The position numbers and the translations under genes were made by a program. The notes under the pieces are model-generated. The model was not told the DNA's origin. It did no database searches and was given only the letters and a program-made list of their open reading frames with translations. Positions 9,107 to 18,735 of a stretch of DNA of 64,000 nucleotides are shown piece by piece. The DNA lies in the NCBI RefSeq assembly GCF_001667585.1, contig NZ_LZJZ01000104.1, forward strand, positions 1 to 64,000, read 5' to 3'. How positions within the stretch are numbered: the first letter of the stretch is position 1; each line of letters begins with the position of its first letter. Source of the stretch: Mycobacterium sp. E2733. GTDB taxonomy: Bacteria; Actinomycetota; Actinomycetes; Mycobacteriales; Mycobacteriaceae.

Positions 9107-10003
9107 TCAGCTGCCGTTTTCGCGGTTGGGCTGAATCCTTTGTCGTTGCATGAGCGTGTTGACCAGCCGCGGGCCGAAGGTGTCGATGGCCTTGGCGGCG
9201 ATCGCCATCCGCGGGGCGATGCGCACCGGCCGGGTGCGGGCGGCGGTCAGCATCCATTCGGCGGCCTCCTCCGACGTGAGCGCCGGCATGCCCTCGTAGG
9301 CCTTCGTCGGCGCGATCATCGGCGTGGCGACCAGCGGGTAGTACAGCGTCGTCGAATGCACACCCCTCTGACCCCACTCGGTCTCCACCACGCGGCTGAC
9401 CGCCGAGAGCGCCGCCTTCGATGCGTTGTAGACCGCGAACAGCGGCGACGCCTCCGACAGCACCCCCCAGGTGGACACGTTGATGATGTGACCGTCGCCG
9501 CGCTCGAGCATCCCGGGCGCCAGCCCGCGGATCAGCCGCAGCGGCGCGTAGTAGTTGAGCGCGATCGTCCGCTCGACGTCGTGCCAGCGCTGCAGCGACT
9601 CGGCCAGCGGCCGGCGGATGGACCGGCCGGCGTTGTTGATCAGGATGTCCACCCCGCCGAGACGCTTTTCGACGTCGGCGACCAGAGCGTCGACGGCGTC
9701 CATGTCGGAGACGTCGCACGGCAGGGCCAGCGCGGTGCCGCCCGACGTGGTGATCCGTTCCGCGAGCGTGTCGAGCAGTTCCTGCCGACGGGCCACGACG
9801 GCCACCGTCGCGCCCTGGCGGGCCAGCAGTTCGGCCGCGGCCTCGCCGATGCCCGACGACGCCCCGGTGAGCAGGATGCGCTTGCCGTTGAGGTCGACCG
9901 GCTTGATGGCGGGCCGGTTGACCAGCACCTGCGGGGCCATCGGGGGTCGCATGGTGGCCAGGACGAGCTGATCGGTGATCCGGCGCAGGGGACTCTTGCT
10001 CAC
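9107..10003 (-). CDS. Short-chain dehydrogenase/reductase (Rv0547c-like)
   Basis: A 298-residue classical SDR. The nucleotide-binding GASSGIGEAA lies at about residues 48-57, DVSDMDAVDAL follows the Rossmann fold, NNAGRSIRR is near residue 126, and the catalytic motif YNASKAAL with its upstream Ser is near residue 200. NAD(P)(H) would be the cofactor; the substrate is unknown, and a lipid or ketone is likely by family. The start GTG 10003 gives an N-terminal extension with basic residues similar to M. tuberculosis Rv0547c. The gene lies downstream of menB, separated by stem-loops. Confidence 0.9.
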   Translation of the reverse strand: MSKSPLRRITDQLVLATMRPPMAPQVLVNRPAIKPVDLNGKRILLTGASSGIGEAAAELLARQGATVAVVARRQELLDTLAERITTSGGTALALPCDVSDMDAVDALVADVEKRLGGVDILINNAGRSIRRPLAESLQRWHDVERTIALNYYAPLRLIRGLAPGMLERGDGHIINVSTWGVLSEASPLFAVYNASKAALSAVSRVVETEWGQRGVHSTTLYYPLVATPMIAPTKAYEGMPALTSEEAAEWMLTAARTRPVRIAPRMAIAAKAIDTFGPRLVNTLMQRQRIQPNRENGS

Positions 10004-10033
10004 GTGGGGAGTGTAGGGGCGGCCTTCTCGGCA

Positions 10034-10086
10034 CCGAGCGTCACGCCTGCGTGACGTTAGCCGCCGAGCGTCACGCCAGCCTGACC
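10034..10086. repeat. Two adjacent GAGCGTCACGC stem-loop elements between the SDR and menB
   Basis: The sequence CCGAGCGTCACGC occurs twice, at 10034 and 10064. In the first copy CGTCAC pairs with GTGACG across a 6-base loop (10039-10056). The second is a weaker hairpin ending right at the menB stop. They could act as a terminator or processing site after menB, and they resemble the element at 11501-11552. Confidence 0.6.
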
Positions 10087-10088
10087 CG

Positions 10089-10991
<903 letters not shown>

Positions 10992-11005
10992 GGTTTTTCG
11001 AACTC

Positions 11006-11461
11006 CTATGCCGGGTCCAAGCGGAACACTGCGCAGCGGCCGGCCAGGGCTTCGAACTCGTCGGGACGCCCTTCGGTGACGAGCCCCGCCCGCTTCATGA
11101 AGCCGACGCCCGTCGGCACCTCGGTGGGGAACAGCCGCAGGATCGGCCGCGCGTCGTCGGCCGACAGCTCGGCCATCCGTACCTTCTGCGCATGGCGGCC
11201 GCGCGCGATCGTGGCCTCGCCGGCGGCCCGCACGTTGGCCACCCAGTCGGCGCCCGGGAACCCGGCGACGACGTACTGCCTGCCGTCGACGGTCATGGGA
11301 GTCACCGGTGTCGAGCGTTGCGCGCCCGACTTGCGGCCGGCCACCGTCAACACGACGGGGCTCTCGCCGCCGAAACTCATTCCCAGCCGCGACATCTGGA
11401 TGAAGACCTTGTTGGCCGGCTTCAGCCACCACGGCGGCTTGATCGATTTGCCGCTTCCCAT
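11006..11461 (-). CDS. Deazaflavin (F420)-dependent nitroreductase-family protein
   Basis: A 151-residue protein of the DDN family, with the split-barrel motif GGESPVVLTVAGRKSGAQRSTPV near residues 31-53 and YVVAGFPGADWVANVRA near residue 68, which in this family binds F420H2. It would reduce quinones or similar acceptors, or act on lipids. Its stop overlaps the menB ribosome binding site. In M. tuberculosis I recall vapBC genes at this position instead, so it is a lineage-specific neighbour. Since DDN proteins can reduce quinones, a link to menaquinone redox state is possible but unproven. Confidence 0.88.
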   Translation of the reverse strand: MGSGKSIKPPWWLKPANKVFIQMSRLGMSFGGESPVVLTVAGRKSGAQRSTPVTPMTVDGRQYVVAGFPGADWVANVRAAGEATIARGRHAQKVRMAELSADDARPILRLFPTEVPTGVGFMKRAGLVTEGRPDEFEALAGRCAVFRLDPA

Positions 11462-11500
11462 AGGCAGCGACGTTACCTCTCGCCCGGTCGGCCGCCGAAC

Positions 11501-11552
11501 GTGAAGTTAGTTTCACCCTCGCGACCGAGCGTGAAACTGACTTCACGCTCGG
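11501..11552. repeat. Tandem palindromic stem-loops between fadD8 and the nitroreductase gene
   Basis: The second element (11525-11552) is a perfect hairpin with 11-bp arms (CCGAGCGTGAA and TTCACGCTCGG) and a 6-base loop. The first (11501-11516) is a shorter, decayed version with GTGAA/TTCAC arms. There is no U-run, so it could be a Rho-independent-like hairpin of the mycobacterial type or a dispersed intergenic repeat. It lies just downstream of the fadD8 stop. Confidence 0.75.
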
Positions 11553-11564
11553 CACCAGGAGGAC

Positions 11565-13166
11565 TCAGCCGACGGCGCGGTCGGCGCCCTCCCAGAACTG
11601 CGCACGCACGGCTTTCTTGTCGGGCTTGCCCAACGCGGTCACCGGCACCGACTCGACGACGATCACCTGCTTGGGCGACTGCACCGAACCCTTGCGCTCC
11701 TTGACCGCGGACTGGATCTCGACGGTCACCCGCGCGACCGACTCCTCGTCGGAGGGATGGTCGGGTCGCAGCACGATCACCGCGGTGACGGCTTCGCCCC
11801 ACTTCTCGTCCGGCGTGCCGATCACGCACACCTGCGCGACGGCCGGGTGCTCGGCGACGACGTCCTCCACTTCCCGCGGGAACACGTTGAATCCACCGGT
11901 GACGATCATGTCCTTGACCCGGTCGACGATGAACCAGAAGCCGTCCTCGTCCTCGCGGGCCATATCACCGGTGTGCAGCCAGCCGTCTTTGAAGGTCTCG
12001 GCCGTCGCCTCCGGCAAATTCCAGTACCCGCCGCTCAGCAGCGGCCCGGACACGCATATCTCGCCGACCTCGCCCTGCGGCACGGGCTGGCCGTCGGGGT
12101 CCAGCAGCGCGGTGCGGGCGAACAGGGTGGGCCGCCCGCAGGAGGTGAGCCGCTTCTCGTCGTGGTCCTTCTTGGCCAGGTAGGAGATCACCATCGGGGC
12201 TTCGGACTGCCCGTAGTACTGGGCGAAGATCGGCCCGAAGCGACGGATGGCCTCCGCCAGCCGCACCGGGTTCATCGCCGAGGCGCCGTAGTAGACCGTC
12301 TCCAGCGAGGACAGGTCGCGGGTGTGCGAATCCGGGTGGTCCATCAGCGCGTAGATCATCGACGGCACCAGCATGGTTGCGGTGATCTTCTGCTCCTCGA
12401 TCACCCGCAGCACCTCGGCCGGATCGAACTTGGTCAGCACGACCAGTTCGCCGCCCTTGATGATCGTCGGGACGAAGAACGCCGCCCCGGCATGCGACAG
12501 CGGGGTGCACATCAGGAAGCGGGGGTTCTCCGGCCACTCCCACTCGGCGAGCTGGATCGTGGTCATCGTGGTGATCGACTGCGCGGTGCCCAGCACGCCC
12601 TTGGGCTTGCCGGTGGTGCCGCCGGTGTAGGCCATCCCGCCGATGTGATCGGGCGGCAGGTCGGCCGCCACCAACGGCTGCGGCGGATACTTCGCGGCTT
12701 CGGCCACCAGGTCCACCGCGGAATCGCCCAGCGCTTCGGGGACCGGGCCGATGGTCAGGACCTGCTTGAGGCCGGGCACCTTCTCCAGCAGGCCCAGCGC
12801 GCGCTCGACGAACATCGGGTTGGGATCGATGATCAGCGACGTCACGCCGGCGTCGCTCAGCACGTAGGCGTGATCGTCCAGGGAGCCCAAGGGATGCAGC
12901 GCCACGCGCCGGTAACCCTGCGTCTGGCCGGCGCCGATGATCATCAGCACCTCGGGCCGATTCAGCGACAGCAGCCCGACGGTCGCGCCGGTGCCCGCGC
13001 CGAGCGCCTCGAACGCCTGGATGTACTGGCTGATGCGCTCGGCGAGCTGTCCACCGGTCAGCGTGGTGTCGCCGAGATGCAGCACCGGCTTGTCCTTGTT
13101 GCGCTTGAGCGCACCGACCGTCAGGTGTCCGGAATGAATGGGATGGCGCAGCAGCTCGTCACCCAT
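11565..13166 (-). CDS. fadD8: Fatty-acid-CoA ligase FadD8
   Basis: A 533-residue acyl-CoA synthetase. ATG 13166 is preceded by GAGGAGG, which fixes the start although the frame is open further upstream. The P-loop YTGGTTGKPKG lies near residue 175, YYGQSEAP near residue 300, the WLHTGDMA Asp motif near residue 400, and the C-terminal GKPDKKAVR carries the catalytic Lys. It would adenylate a carboxylic acid and make the CoA thioester in the cytoplasm; the substrate is not evident. It is divergent from the amidohydrolase gene and is conserved at this position in M. tuberculosis. Confidence 0.93.
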   Translation of the reverse strand: MGDELLRHPIHSGHLTVGALKRNKDKPVLHLGDTTLTGGQLAERISQYIQAFEALGAGTGATVGLLSLNRPEVLMIIGAGQTQGYRRVALHPLGSLDDHAYVLSDAGVTSLIIDPNPMFVERALGLLEKVPGLKQVLTIGPVPEALGDSAVDLVAEAAKYPPQPLVAADLPPDHIGGMAYTGGTTGKPKGVLGTAQSITTMTTIQLAEWEWPENPRFLMCTPLSHAGAAFFVPTIIKGGELVVLTKFDPAEVLRVIEEQKITATMLVPSMIYALMDHPDSHTRDLSSLETVYYGASAMNPVRLAEAIRRFGPIFAQYYGQSEAPMVISYLAKKDHDEKRLTSCGRPTLFARTALLDPDGQPVPQGEVGEICVSGPLLSGGYWNLPEATAETFKDGWLHTGDMAREDEDGFWFIVDRVKDMIVTGGFNVFPREVEDVVAEHPAVAQVCVIGTPDEKWGEAVTAVIVLRPDHPSDEESVARVTVEIQSAVKERKGSVQSPKQVIVVESVPVTALGKPDKKAVRAQFWEGADRAVG

Positions 13167-13308
13167 GGCGTCGCTCCTCCTCATCGCTTCGTCCCCCGCA
13201 AGCGGGCGGTACCCCCACTGCATCGTCGCCGGCGCGACTCATGTGGCAAGACTAGAACGTGTTGCAATTCCGGTCAGCCACCCCCTCGGAGCACTAGCAT
13301 CCGTGCAC

Positions 13309-14913
13309 ATGGCGCAGGCAGATCTCGTCGTCACCGGAACCGTTCTCACCGTCGACGAGAAGCGGCCCACCGCCGAGGCGCTCGCCGTCGCCGACGGGCG
13401 CATCGTCGCCGTCGGCAGCCGCTCCGATGTGGCCGAGCTGACCGGCGCCGACACGCAGACCATCGACTTCGGCGACGGCTGCATCATGCCGGGATTCATT
13501 GAGGCGCACGGTCATCCGCTGATGGAGGCCCTGGCGCTCTCGGACCGCATCGTCGACGTCCGGCCCGTCACCATAAGCGAAGCCGACGACGTCGTCGCCG
13601 CGGTCCACCGCGAGGTCGCCACCAGGGGAGCGGCCGGCGCCTACCTCAACGGCTGGGATCCGCTGCTGCAATCCGGGTTGCCCCAGCCGACGCTGGCCTG
13701 GCTCGACGAGATCGCGCCGGACGGGCCGCTGATCATCATCCACAACTCCGGGCACAAGACCTACTTCAATTCACACGCCGCACAGCGCGCCGGCCTGACC
13801 CGTGACACCCCCGATCCCAAGGGCGCCCGGTTCGGCCGCGACGCGCACGGCGAACTGGATGGCACCGCCGAGGAAACCGGCGCGGTGTTCCCGCTGCTGG
13901 CCGGCGCCATCGCGCCCGGCGACTACCCGGCGATGCTGCGTGCCGAATGCGCCCGCCTCAACCGCGCCGGCCTGACCACCTGCTCGGAGATGGCCTTCGA
14001 CCCGGCTTTCGGTCCGCTCGTGGAGCAGCTGCGCGACGAGCTGACCGTCCGGCTGCGCACCTACGAGATCTCCAATCCGCAGATGCACACCGACGCCACC
14101 CCCGGCCAAGGCGACGACATGCTGCGCCAGGTCGGCATCAAGATCTGGGTGGACGGCTCCCCGTGGGTCGGCAACATCGCCCTGTCCTTCCCGTACCTGG
14201 ACACCGACGCGACCCGCGCCATCGGGGTGCCGCCCGGCTCCTGCGGGCACGCCAACTACACCCGCGAGCAGCTGAGCGAAATCGTGGGCGCCTACTTTCC
14301 GCTGGGCTGGCCGATGGCCTGCCACGTGCAGGGCGACGCCGGCGTGGACACCATCCTCGATGTCTACGAAGAAGCATTGCGGCGCCACCCGCGTGACGAC
14401 CACCGGCTGCGCCTCGAGCACGTCGGTGCCATCCGGCCCGAGCAGCTGCAGCGCGCCGCCGCCCTCGGGGTCACCTGCAGCATCTTCGTCGACCAGATCC
14501 ACTACTGGGGGGACATCATCGTCGACGGCCTGTTCGGGCCCGAACGCGGATCCCGTTGGATGCCAGCGGGTTCCGCGGTGGCCACCGGTATGCGCATCTC
14601 GCTGCACAACGACCCCCCGGTCACGCCCGAGGAGCCGCTGCGCAACATCAGCGTCGCCGTGACCCGGACGGCGCCCAGCGGCCGGGTGCTGGCGCCCGAG
14701 GAGCGGCTGACGGTCGAGCAGGCCATCCGCGCGCAGACCATCGACGCGGCCTGGCAGTTGTTTTCCGACGACGTGATCGGCTCGCTGGAGGTCGGCAAGT
14801 ACGCCGACCTGGTGGTGCTGTCGGCCGATCCGAGAACCGTCGCGCCCGAGCGGATCGCCGACCTCGAGGTGCGCGCGACGTATCTGGCCGGCCGCCAGGT
14901 CTACGGCGCGTGA
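13309..14913 (+). CDS. YtcJ-type metal-dependent amidohydrolase (Rv0552-like)
   Basis: A 534-residue amidohydrolase of the amidohydrolase-3 type. The metal-binding EAHGHP motif lies near residue 64, later histidines in IHNSGHK (near 145) and ACHVQGDAG (near 340), and the acidic C-terminal HNDPPVTP near residue 425. ATG 13309 is used; a GTG two codons upstream is also possible. The protein is long for a simple hydrolase and matches the YtcJ type. Substrate unknown. Its last bases overlap menC (GTGA), so it is the first gene of a menC-bpoC operon. Confidence 0.9.
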   Translation: MAQADLVVTGTVLTVDEKRPTAEALAVADGRIVAVGSRSDVAELTGADTQTIDFGDGCIMPGFIEAHGHPLMEALALSDRIVDVRPVTISEADDVVAAVHREVATRGAAGAYLNGWDPLLQSGLPQPTLAWLDEIAPDGPLIIIHNSGHKTYFNSHAAQRAGLTRDTPDPKGARFGRDAHGELDGTAEETGAVFPLLAGAIAPGDYPAMLRAECARLNRAGLTTCSEMAFDPAFGPLVEQLRDELTVRLRTYEISNPQMHTDATPGQGDDMLRQVGIKIWVDGSPWVGNIALSFPYLDTDATRAIGVPPGSCGHANYTREQLSEIVGAYFPLGWPMACHVQGDAGVDTILDVYEEALRRHPRDDHRLRLEHVGAIRPEQLQRAAALGVTCSIFVDQIHYWGDIIVDGLFGPERGSRWMPAGSAVATGMRISLHNDPPVTPEEPLRNISVAVTRTAPSGRVLAPEERLTVEQAIRAQTIDAAWQLFSDDVIGSLEVGKYADLVVLSADPRTVAPERIADLEVRATYLAGRQVYGA

Positions 14914-15890
14914 CGCCAACGGTCCAGGACCTGCTCGACCGCCTGCATGTGGTGGCACTGCCGATGCGGGTGCGCTTCCGCGGCATCACCACCCGCGAGG
15001 TCGCGCTCATCGAGGGCCCGGCGGGCTGGGGCGAGTTCGGGGCCTTCCTGGAATACGCGCCGCCCGCGGCCGCGCACTGGCTGGCCGCCGGAATCGAGGC
15101 CGCCTACCGCCCCCCGCCGGCGCCCCGGCGCGACCGCATCCCGATCAACGCCACCGTGCCGGCCGTCGACGCCGGCCGGGTGGCCGAGGTACTGGCCCGG
15201 TTTCCCGGCGCCCGCACGGCCAAGGTGAAGGTCGCCGAGCCCGGCCAGACGCTGGCCGACGACGTCGACCGGGTCAACGCCGTGCGCGAACTCGTGCCAA
15301 CGGTGCGAGTGGACGCCAACGGCGGCTGGACCGTCGAACAGGCGGTGCGTGCGGCCACCGCTCTGACCGCCGACGGACCCCTGGAATACCTCGAACAACC
15401 GTGTGCGACGGTTGACGAACTCGCGGCGCTGCGCCGGCGCGCGGACATGCCACGCGTGCCGATCGCCGCCGACGAAAGCATCCGCAAGGCCGACGACCCG
15501 CTCGCCGTGGTCCGCGCCGGGGCAGCCGACATCGCGGTGCTCAAGGTCGCCCCGCTGGGCGGCGTTTGGGCCGTGGTTGCGATCGCGGCTCAGATCGACA
15601 TCCCGGTCGTGGTCTCCAGCGCGCTCGATTCGGCGGTCGGGATCAGCCACGGGCTGGCCGCCGCGGCGGCCCTGCCGGTGCTGAACCATGCGTGCGGGCT
15701 GGGCACCGGCAGGCTGTTCATCGAGGACGTGGCCGACGTCGCCTCCCCTGTCGACGGCGCCCTGGCGGTCGGGCCGGTCACGCCCGACCCGGCGCGGCTA
15801 CGGGCCCTCGCTGCGCCCGCGGAGCGGCGGGAGTGGTGGATCGACCGGGTCAAGGCCTGCCACGCGCTCCTTGTACCGTCGTCGGAGTGA
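14910..15890 (+). CDS. menC: o-Succinylbenzoate synthase MenC
   Basis: A 326-residue enolase-superfamily enzyme that dehydrates SHCHC to o-succinylbenzoate. The catalytic Lys pair is in AKVKVAE near residue 107, the metal ligands are in VRVDANGGW, YLEQPC and AADES, and the second catalytic Lys is in AVLKVAPLGG near residue 212. Start GTG 14910 overlaps the stop of the amidohydrolase gene, and its own stop overlaps bpoC. Length equals that of M. tuberculosis MenC. Confidence 0.95.
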   Translation: MTPTVQDLLDRLHVVALPMRVRFRGITTREVALIEGPAGWGEFGAFLEYAPPAAAHWLAAGIEAAYRPPPAPRRDRIPINATVPAVDAGRVAEVLARFPGARTAKVKVAEPGQTLADDVDRVNAVRELVPTVRVDANGGWTVEQAVRAATALTADGPLEYLEQPCATVDELAALRRRADMPRVPIAADESIRKADDPLAVVRAGAADIAVLKVAPLGGVWAVVAIAAQIDIPVVVSSALDSAVGISHGLAAAAALPVLNHACGLGTGRLFIEDVADVASPVDGALAVGPVTPDPARLRALAAPAERREWWIDRVKACHALLVPSSE

Positions 15891-16669
15891 TCAACCTGGC
15901 TTACGACGACCGCGGCTCCGGTGAGCCGGTGGTGTTCATCAGCGGCCACGGCGGGGCGGGTCGGACCTGGCAGCCGTATCAGGTTCCCGCGTTCCTGGCG
16001 GCCGGATACCGCGTCATCACCTTCGACAATCGGGGCATCGGCGCCACCGAGAACGCGCAGGGTTTCACGACCCAGACCATGGTCGCCGACACGGCGGCGC
16101 TGATCGAGGGACTGAACGCCGCTCCGGCCCGCATCGTGGGGATGTCGATGGGTGCGTTCATCGCCCAGGAGCTCATGCTCGCCCGGCCCGAACTGGTCAC
16201 CTCCGCGGTATTGATGGGCACCCGGGGCCGCATGGACAAAACGCGCGAATTCTTCCGCGACGCCGAGGCCGAGCTGGCCGACGCCGGTATCGAGGTGCCG
16301 AGCTCGTACGAGGCGAAAATCCGCCTGCTGGAAAATTTTTCACACAAGACACTCAACGACGACGTCGCGGTCGCGGACTGGATCGCCATGTTCAGCATGT
16401 GGCCCGTCAAGTCCACCCCCGGAACGCGTTGCCAGCTGGACATCGCCCCGCACACCAACCGGTTGCCGGCCTACCGCAGCATCGCGACGCCGGTGCTGGT
16501 GATCGGCTTCTCCGACGACGTGTTGACGCCGCCCTACCTGGGGCGCGAGGTCGCCGACGCGCTGCCCAACGGCCGGTATGTGCAGATCCCCGACGCCGGT
16601 CACCTCGGGTTCTTCGAGCGCCCGGACGCCGTCAACGAGGCGGCGCTGAAGTTCTTCGCCGGCAACTAA
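15887..16669 (+). CDS. bpoC: Alpha/beta hydrolase, BpoC-like
   Basis: A 260-residue alpha/beta-hydrolase. The nucleophile elbow GMSMGAF is near residues 86-92, an early SGHGGAG supplies the oxyanion region, the Asp is in FSDDVLTPP near residue 209, and the His is in DAGHLGFFE near residue 237. The GTG start overlaps the menC stop. The family is annotated as non-haem peroxidase. Its position in the men cluster suggested a MenH (SHCHC synthase) role; I recall published work on the M. tuberculosis protein that did not support this, so the substrate remains open. Confidence 0.9.
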   Translation: MINLAYDDRGSGEPVVFISGHGGAGRTWQPYQVPAFLAAGYRVITFDNRGIGATENAQGFTTQTMVADTAALIEGLNAAPARIVGMSMGAFIAQELMLARPELVTSAVLMGTRGRMDKTREFFRDAEAELADAGIEVPSSYEAKIRLLENFSHKTLNDDVAVADWIAMFSMWPVKSTPGTRCQLDIAPHTNRLPAYRSIATPVLVIGFSDDVLTPPYLGREVADALPNGRYVQIPDAGHLGFFERPDAVNEAALKFFAGN

Positions 16670-16697
16670 GCCGGAGCTTTGCCGACCGTCGTGTCGG

Positions 16698-17213
16698 TCA
16701 CACGGGTTCGAAATGGTTGATGAGCCAGGTTCCGTTTACCTTGGCCAGGCCCACTCGCACCGAGCTCGAACTTATGGTCGGTGATGGCTGGTCCTTTGAG
16801 GTCGTCGTTTGGTTGACGAACACCAGAATCGCCGCCGCGTCGACGGTCAACGACTCCACCCCGGCCCGCGGAACGGTGGCGGTGGTTTTGACGCTCTTCT
16901 GTTGCGCCGCGGGCCGGACGACCTGCCTGGTGAAATTGTCGTAGTACTGCAGAAACTCACCCGTGAGCATGGCCTTGGCCGCGCCGAAGTCCTGGTCGAG
17001 GGTGTCCGGCGAATAGCTCAACACTTTGACGGTTCCGGTGCGAGCGGCCTGTATCGCCGCCTGGCGGGCGGCGGGTTGATCGGCGACCGGCGGCAGGTGG
17101 CGATTCTTGACCAGCGCCTGCGAGGCGCCCACCGACGCCGCGGCCAGCGTCCCGATGGCCAGCATCACTACCAGCAACCACCACGCCAAAAGCCGTCCGG
17201 TTCCGGTGGTCAT
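16698..17213 (-). CDS. Mce-associated-type membrane protein
   Basis: A 171-residue protein with one N-terminal transmembrane helix (about residues 8-32) and an extracytoplasmic domain of the Mce-associated/NTF2-like kind, with features such as MLTGEFLQYYDNFTRQVV and a C-terminal VNGTWLINHFEPV. Its ATG overlaps the TGA of the upstream kinase gene (ATGA). Its extracytoplasmic domain resembles the C-terminal domain of that kinase, which points to duplication or a paired role at the membrane. Function unknown. It is convergent with bpoC. Confidence 0.85.
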   Translation of the reverse strand: MTTGTGRLLAWWLLVVMLAIGTLAAASVGASQALVKNRHLPPVADQPAARQAAIQAARTGTVKVLSYSPDTLDQDFGAAKAMLTGEFLQYYDNFTRQVVRPAAQQKSVKTTATVPRAGVESLTVDAAAILVFVNQTTTSKDQPSPTISSSSVRVGLAKVNGTWLINHFEPV

Positions 17214-18655
17214 GGCACGAACTCCACTTTGGACACCTTGTAGGTGTCGCCGACCTTCTCCACGTCGAGGGCCAATCGCCAGTTTCGTGGGTCCTGTGAT
17301 GCGCCCGTGTTATTCGTGACTTTCGACGTGGCGGCGACCAGGACATGTGCCGTCGAGCCGTCGATCGAGTCCAGGGCCGCGCTGTTCACGGCTCCTTGAC
17401 TCGTAACATTCGACTGCACGACCACCTTCCTGAAATCCGAGCCCTGTTTGGCAAAGTCATCGTGAAAGGCCCCGGTCGATCCATCGATGATTCGCTGCAC
17501 GTCGCTGTCGGCGGACTGTGGGCTCAGGCTGGTCAGCCAGACGGCGAACTGTTTCCCGTAGTCGACATACGGCTGCCATTGCGGCGCCGCGGTGGAGGGC
17601 CTTGGATCCGGTCGTAGGACCTGCGCGGCGGCGAAGCCGGCGGCGCCCAGCAGCAGCACCGCCATGATCAACGGCACCACAATCGCCGGCCACTTGCGAG
17701 TGGTGCGCTCCTGCACCGGGTGGTGGTACATCGGCGGCCATGGCGTGTTCGCCTGGGTTGCCGGTTCACCGGGCGCCGGTGGCCAGGCGGGGGCGGTCAG
17801 GGTCTGATGCTGGTGAACCTCCGAGGCGGCGTCTGCGAGCGCGGCCGCGAAGTCAGTGCACCGTGGATAGCGTTGCGCAGGGTCCTTCGCCAGCGCCTTC
17901 GACAACACCGGATCCAGCCGCGCCAACTCCGGGCGGTGGTCCGCGAGCAGCGGCGCCGGGGCGTTGAGATGCTTGCTGATTACGACCGCCGCGTTGGAAT
18001 GCTGAAACGGGGGCGCGCCGGTCAGCAAGTGAAAAGCCGTTACCGCCAAGGCATATTGATCCGCTCGTCCATCCATCGCCTCGCCCATCAGCTGTTCGGG
18101 CGCCGCATAAGCAAGAGATCCGACCGTCACGTTGGTAGCGGTCAAACCGCTGATATCGTCGCTCCGTCGGGCAATGCCGAAGTCTGCCAATAGAATTCGA
18201 CGCCGATCCGATTCGGATGTCGTCAGCAGGATATTGGCCGGTTTGACGTCACGATGCAGCAGGTTGCGCTGGTGGGCGTAGTCGAGGGCGTCCGCGACGG
18301 CCGCGACGATCTCAAGCACCTCCCACAGTGGCAAGCCGTTGTCGCGCATGCGCAGCGCGCGAGCGGCGTCGGTGCCATCGACGTAATCCATGGTGATCCA
18401 CAGCTGGCCGTCGAATTCACCGCGATCGTGTAGGCCGATGATGTTCGGATGCCACAGTGCGGCCGCCAGGTCTGCTTCCCGGTTGAAGCGCTGCCGGAAG
18501 TCCGCATCGTCAGTTAACGAGGCGGGCAGGATTTTCAAAGCGTCCAAACGCGGTAACCGTGGGTGCTGGGCCAGGTAAACCTCGCCCATTCCACCGGACC
18601 CGAGCAGGCGCTGAATGGTGTAACCAGCGAAGACAGCACCGTTGTCAAGCGGCAT
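17210..18655 (-). CDS. Transmembrane Ser/Thr protein kinase with Mce-associated-like sensor domain
   Basis: A 481-residue PknB-type eukaryotic-like kinase. The Gly loop LGSGGMGEVYLA is at about residues 15-26, the catalytic loop HRDVKPANIL near 137-146, ADFGIA near 160, and YAAPEQL marks the activation segment end. A linker rich in Pro follows, then a transmembrane helix (about 323-347) and a 134-residue extracytoplasmic domain. ATG 18655 has AGGATC upstream. The external domain resembles the product of the overlapping downstream gene rather than PASTA repeats. The pair sits between bpoC and menD, which are adjacent in M. tuberculosis, so this looks like an insertion. The stimulus and targets are unknown. 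Confidence 0.93.
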   Translation of the reverse strand: MPLDNGAVFAGYTIQRLLGSGGMGEVYLAQHPRLPRLDALKILPASLTDDADFRQRFNREADLAAALWHPNIIGLHDRGEFDGQLWITMDYVDGTDAARALRMRDNGLPLWEVLEIVAAVADALDYAHQRNLLHRDVKPANILLTTSESDRRRILLADFGIARRSDDISGLTATNVTVGSLAYAAPEQLMGEAMDGRADQYALAVTAFHLLTGAPPFQHSNAAVVISKHLNAPAPLLADHRPELARLDPVLSKALAKDPAQRYPRCTDFAAALADAASEVHQHQTLTAPAWPPAPGEPATQANTPWPPMYHHPVQERTTRKWPAIVVPLIMAVLLLGAAGFAAAQVLRPDPRPSTAAPQWQPYVDYGKQFAVWLTSLSPQSADSDVQRIIDGSTGAFHDDFAKQGSDFRKVVVQSNVTSQGAVNSAALDSIDGSTAHVLVAATSKVTNNTGASQDPRNWRLALDVEKVGDTYKVSKVEFVP

Positions 18656-18735
18656 GCAATAGATCCTAATGACCGTGGCGTCGACGACCCCGCCGCTCCA
18701 CGCCCCCGGTTCCCGGGTTGTGACAGGCTGTACTG

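Noticed and set aside
11757..13308. Long plus-strand open frame opposite fadD8
   Set aside because: Its product is rich in Arg, His and Gln with no domain, and the opposite strand has a full acyl-CoA ligase. Shadow frame.
15887..16669. Calling the alpha/beta-hydrolase MenH
   Set aside because: Context fits, but the family is annotated as BpoC and I recall experimental doubt about SHCHC synthase activity; sequence alone does not decide.
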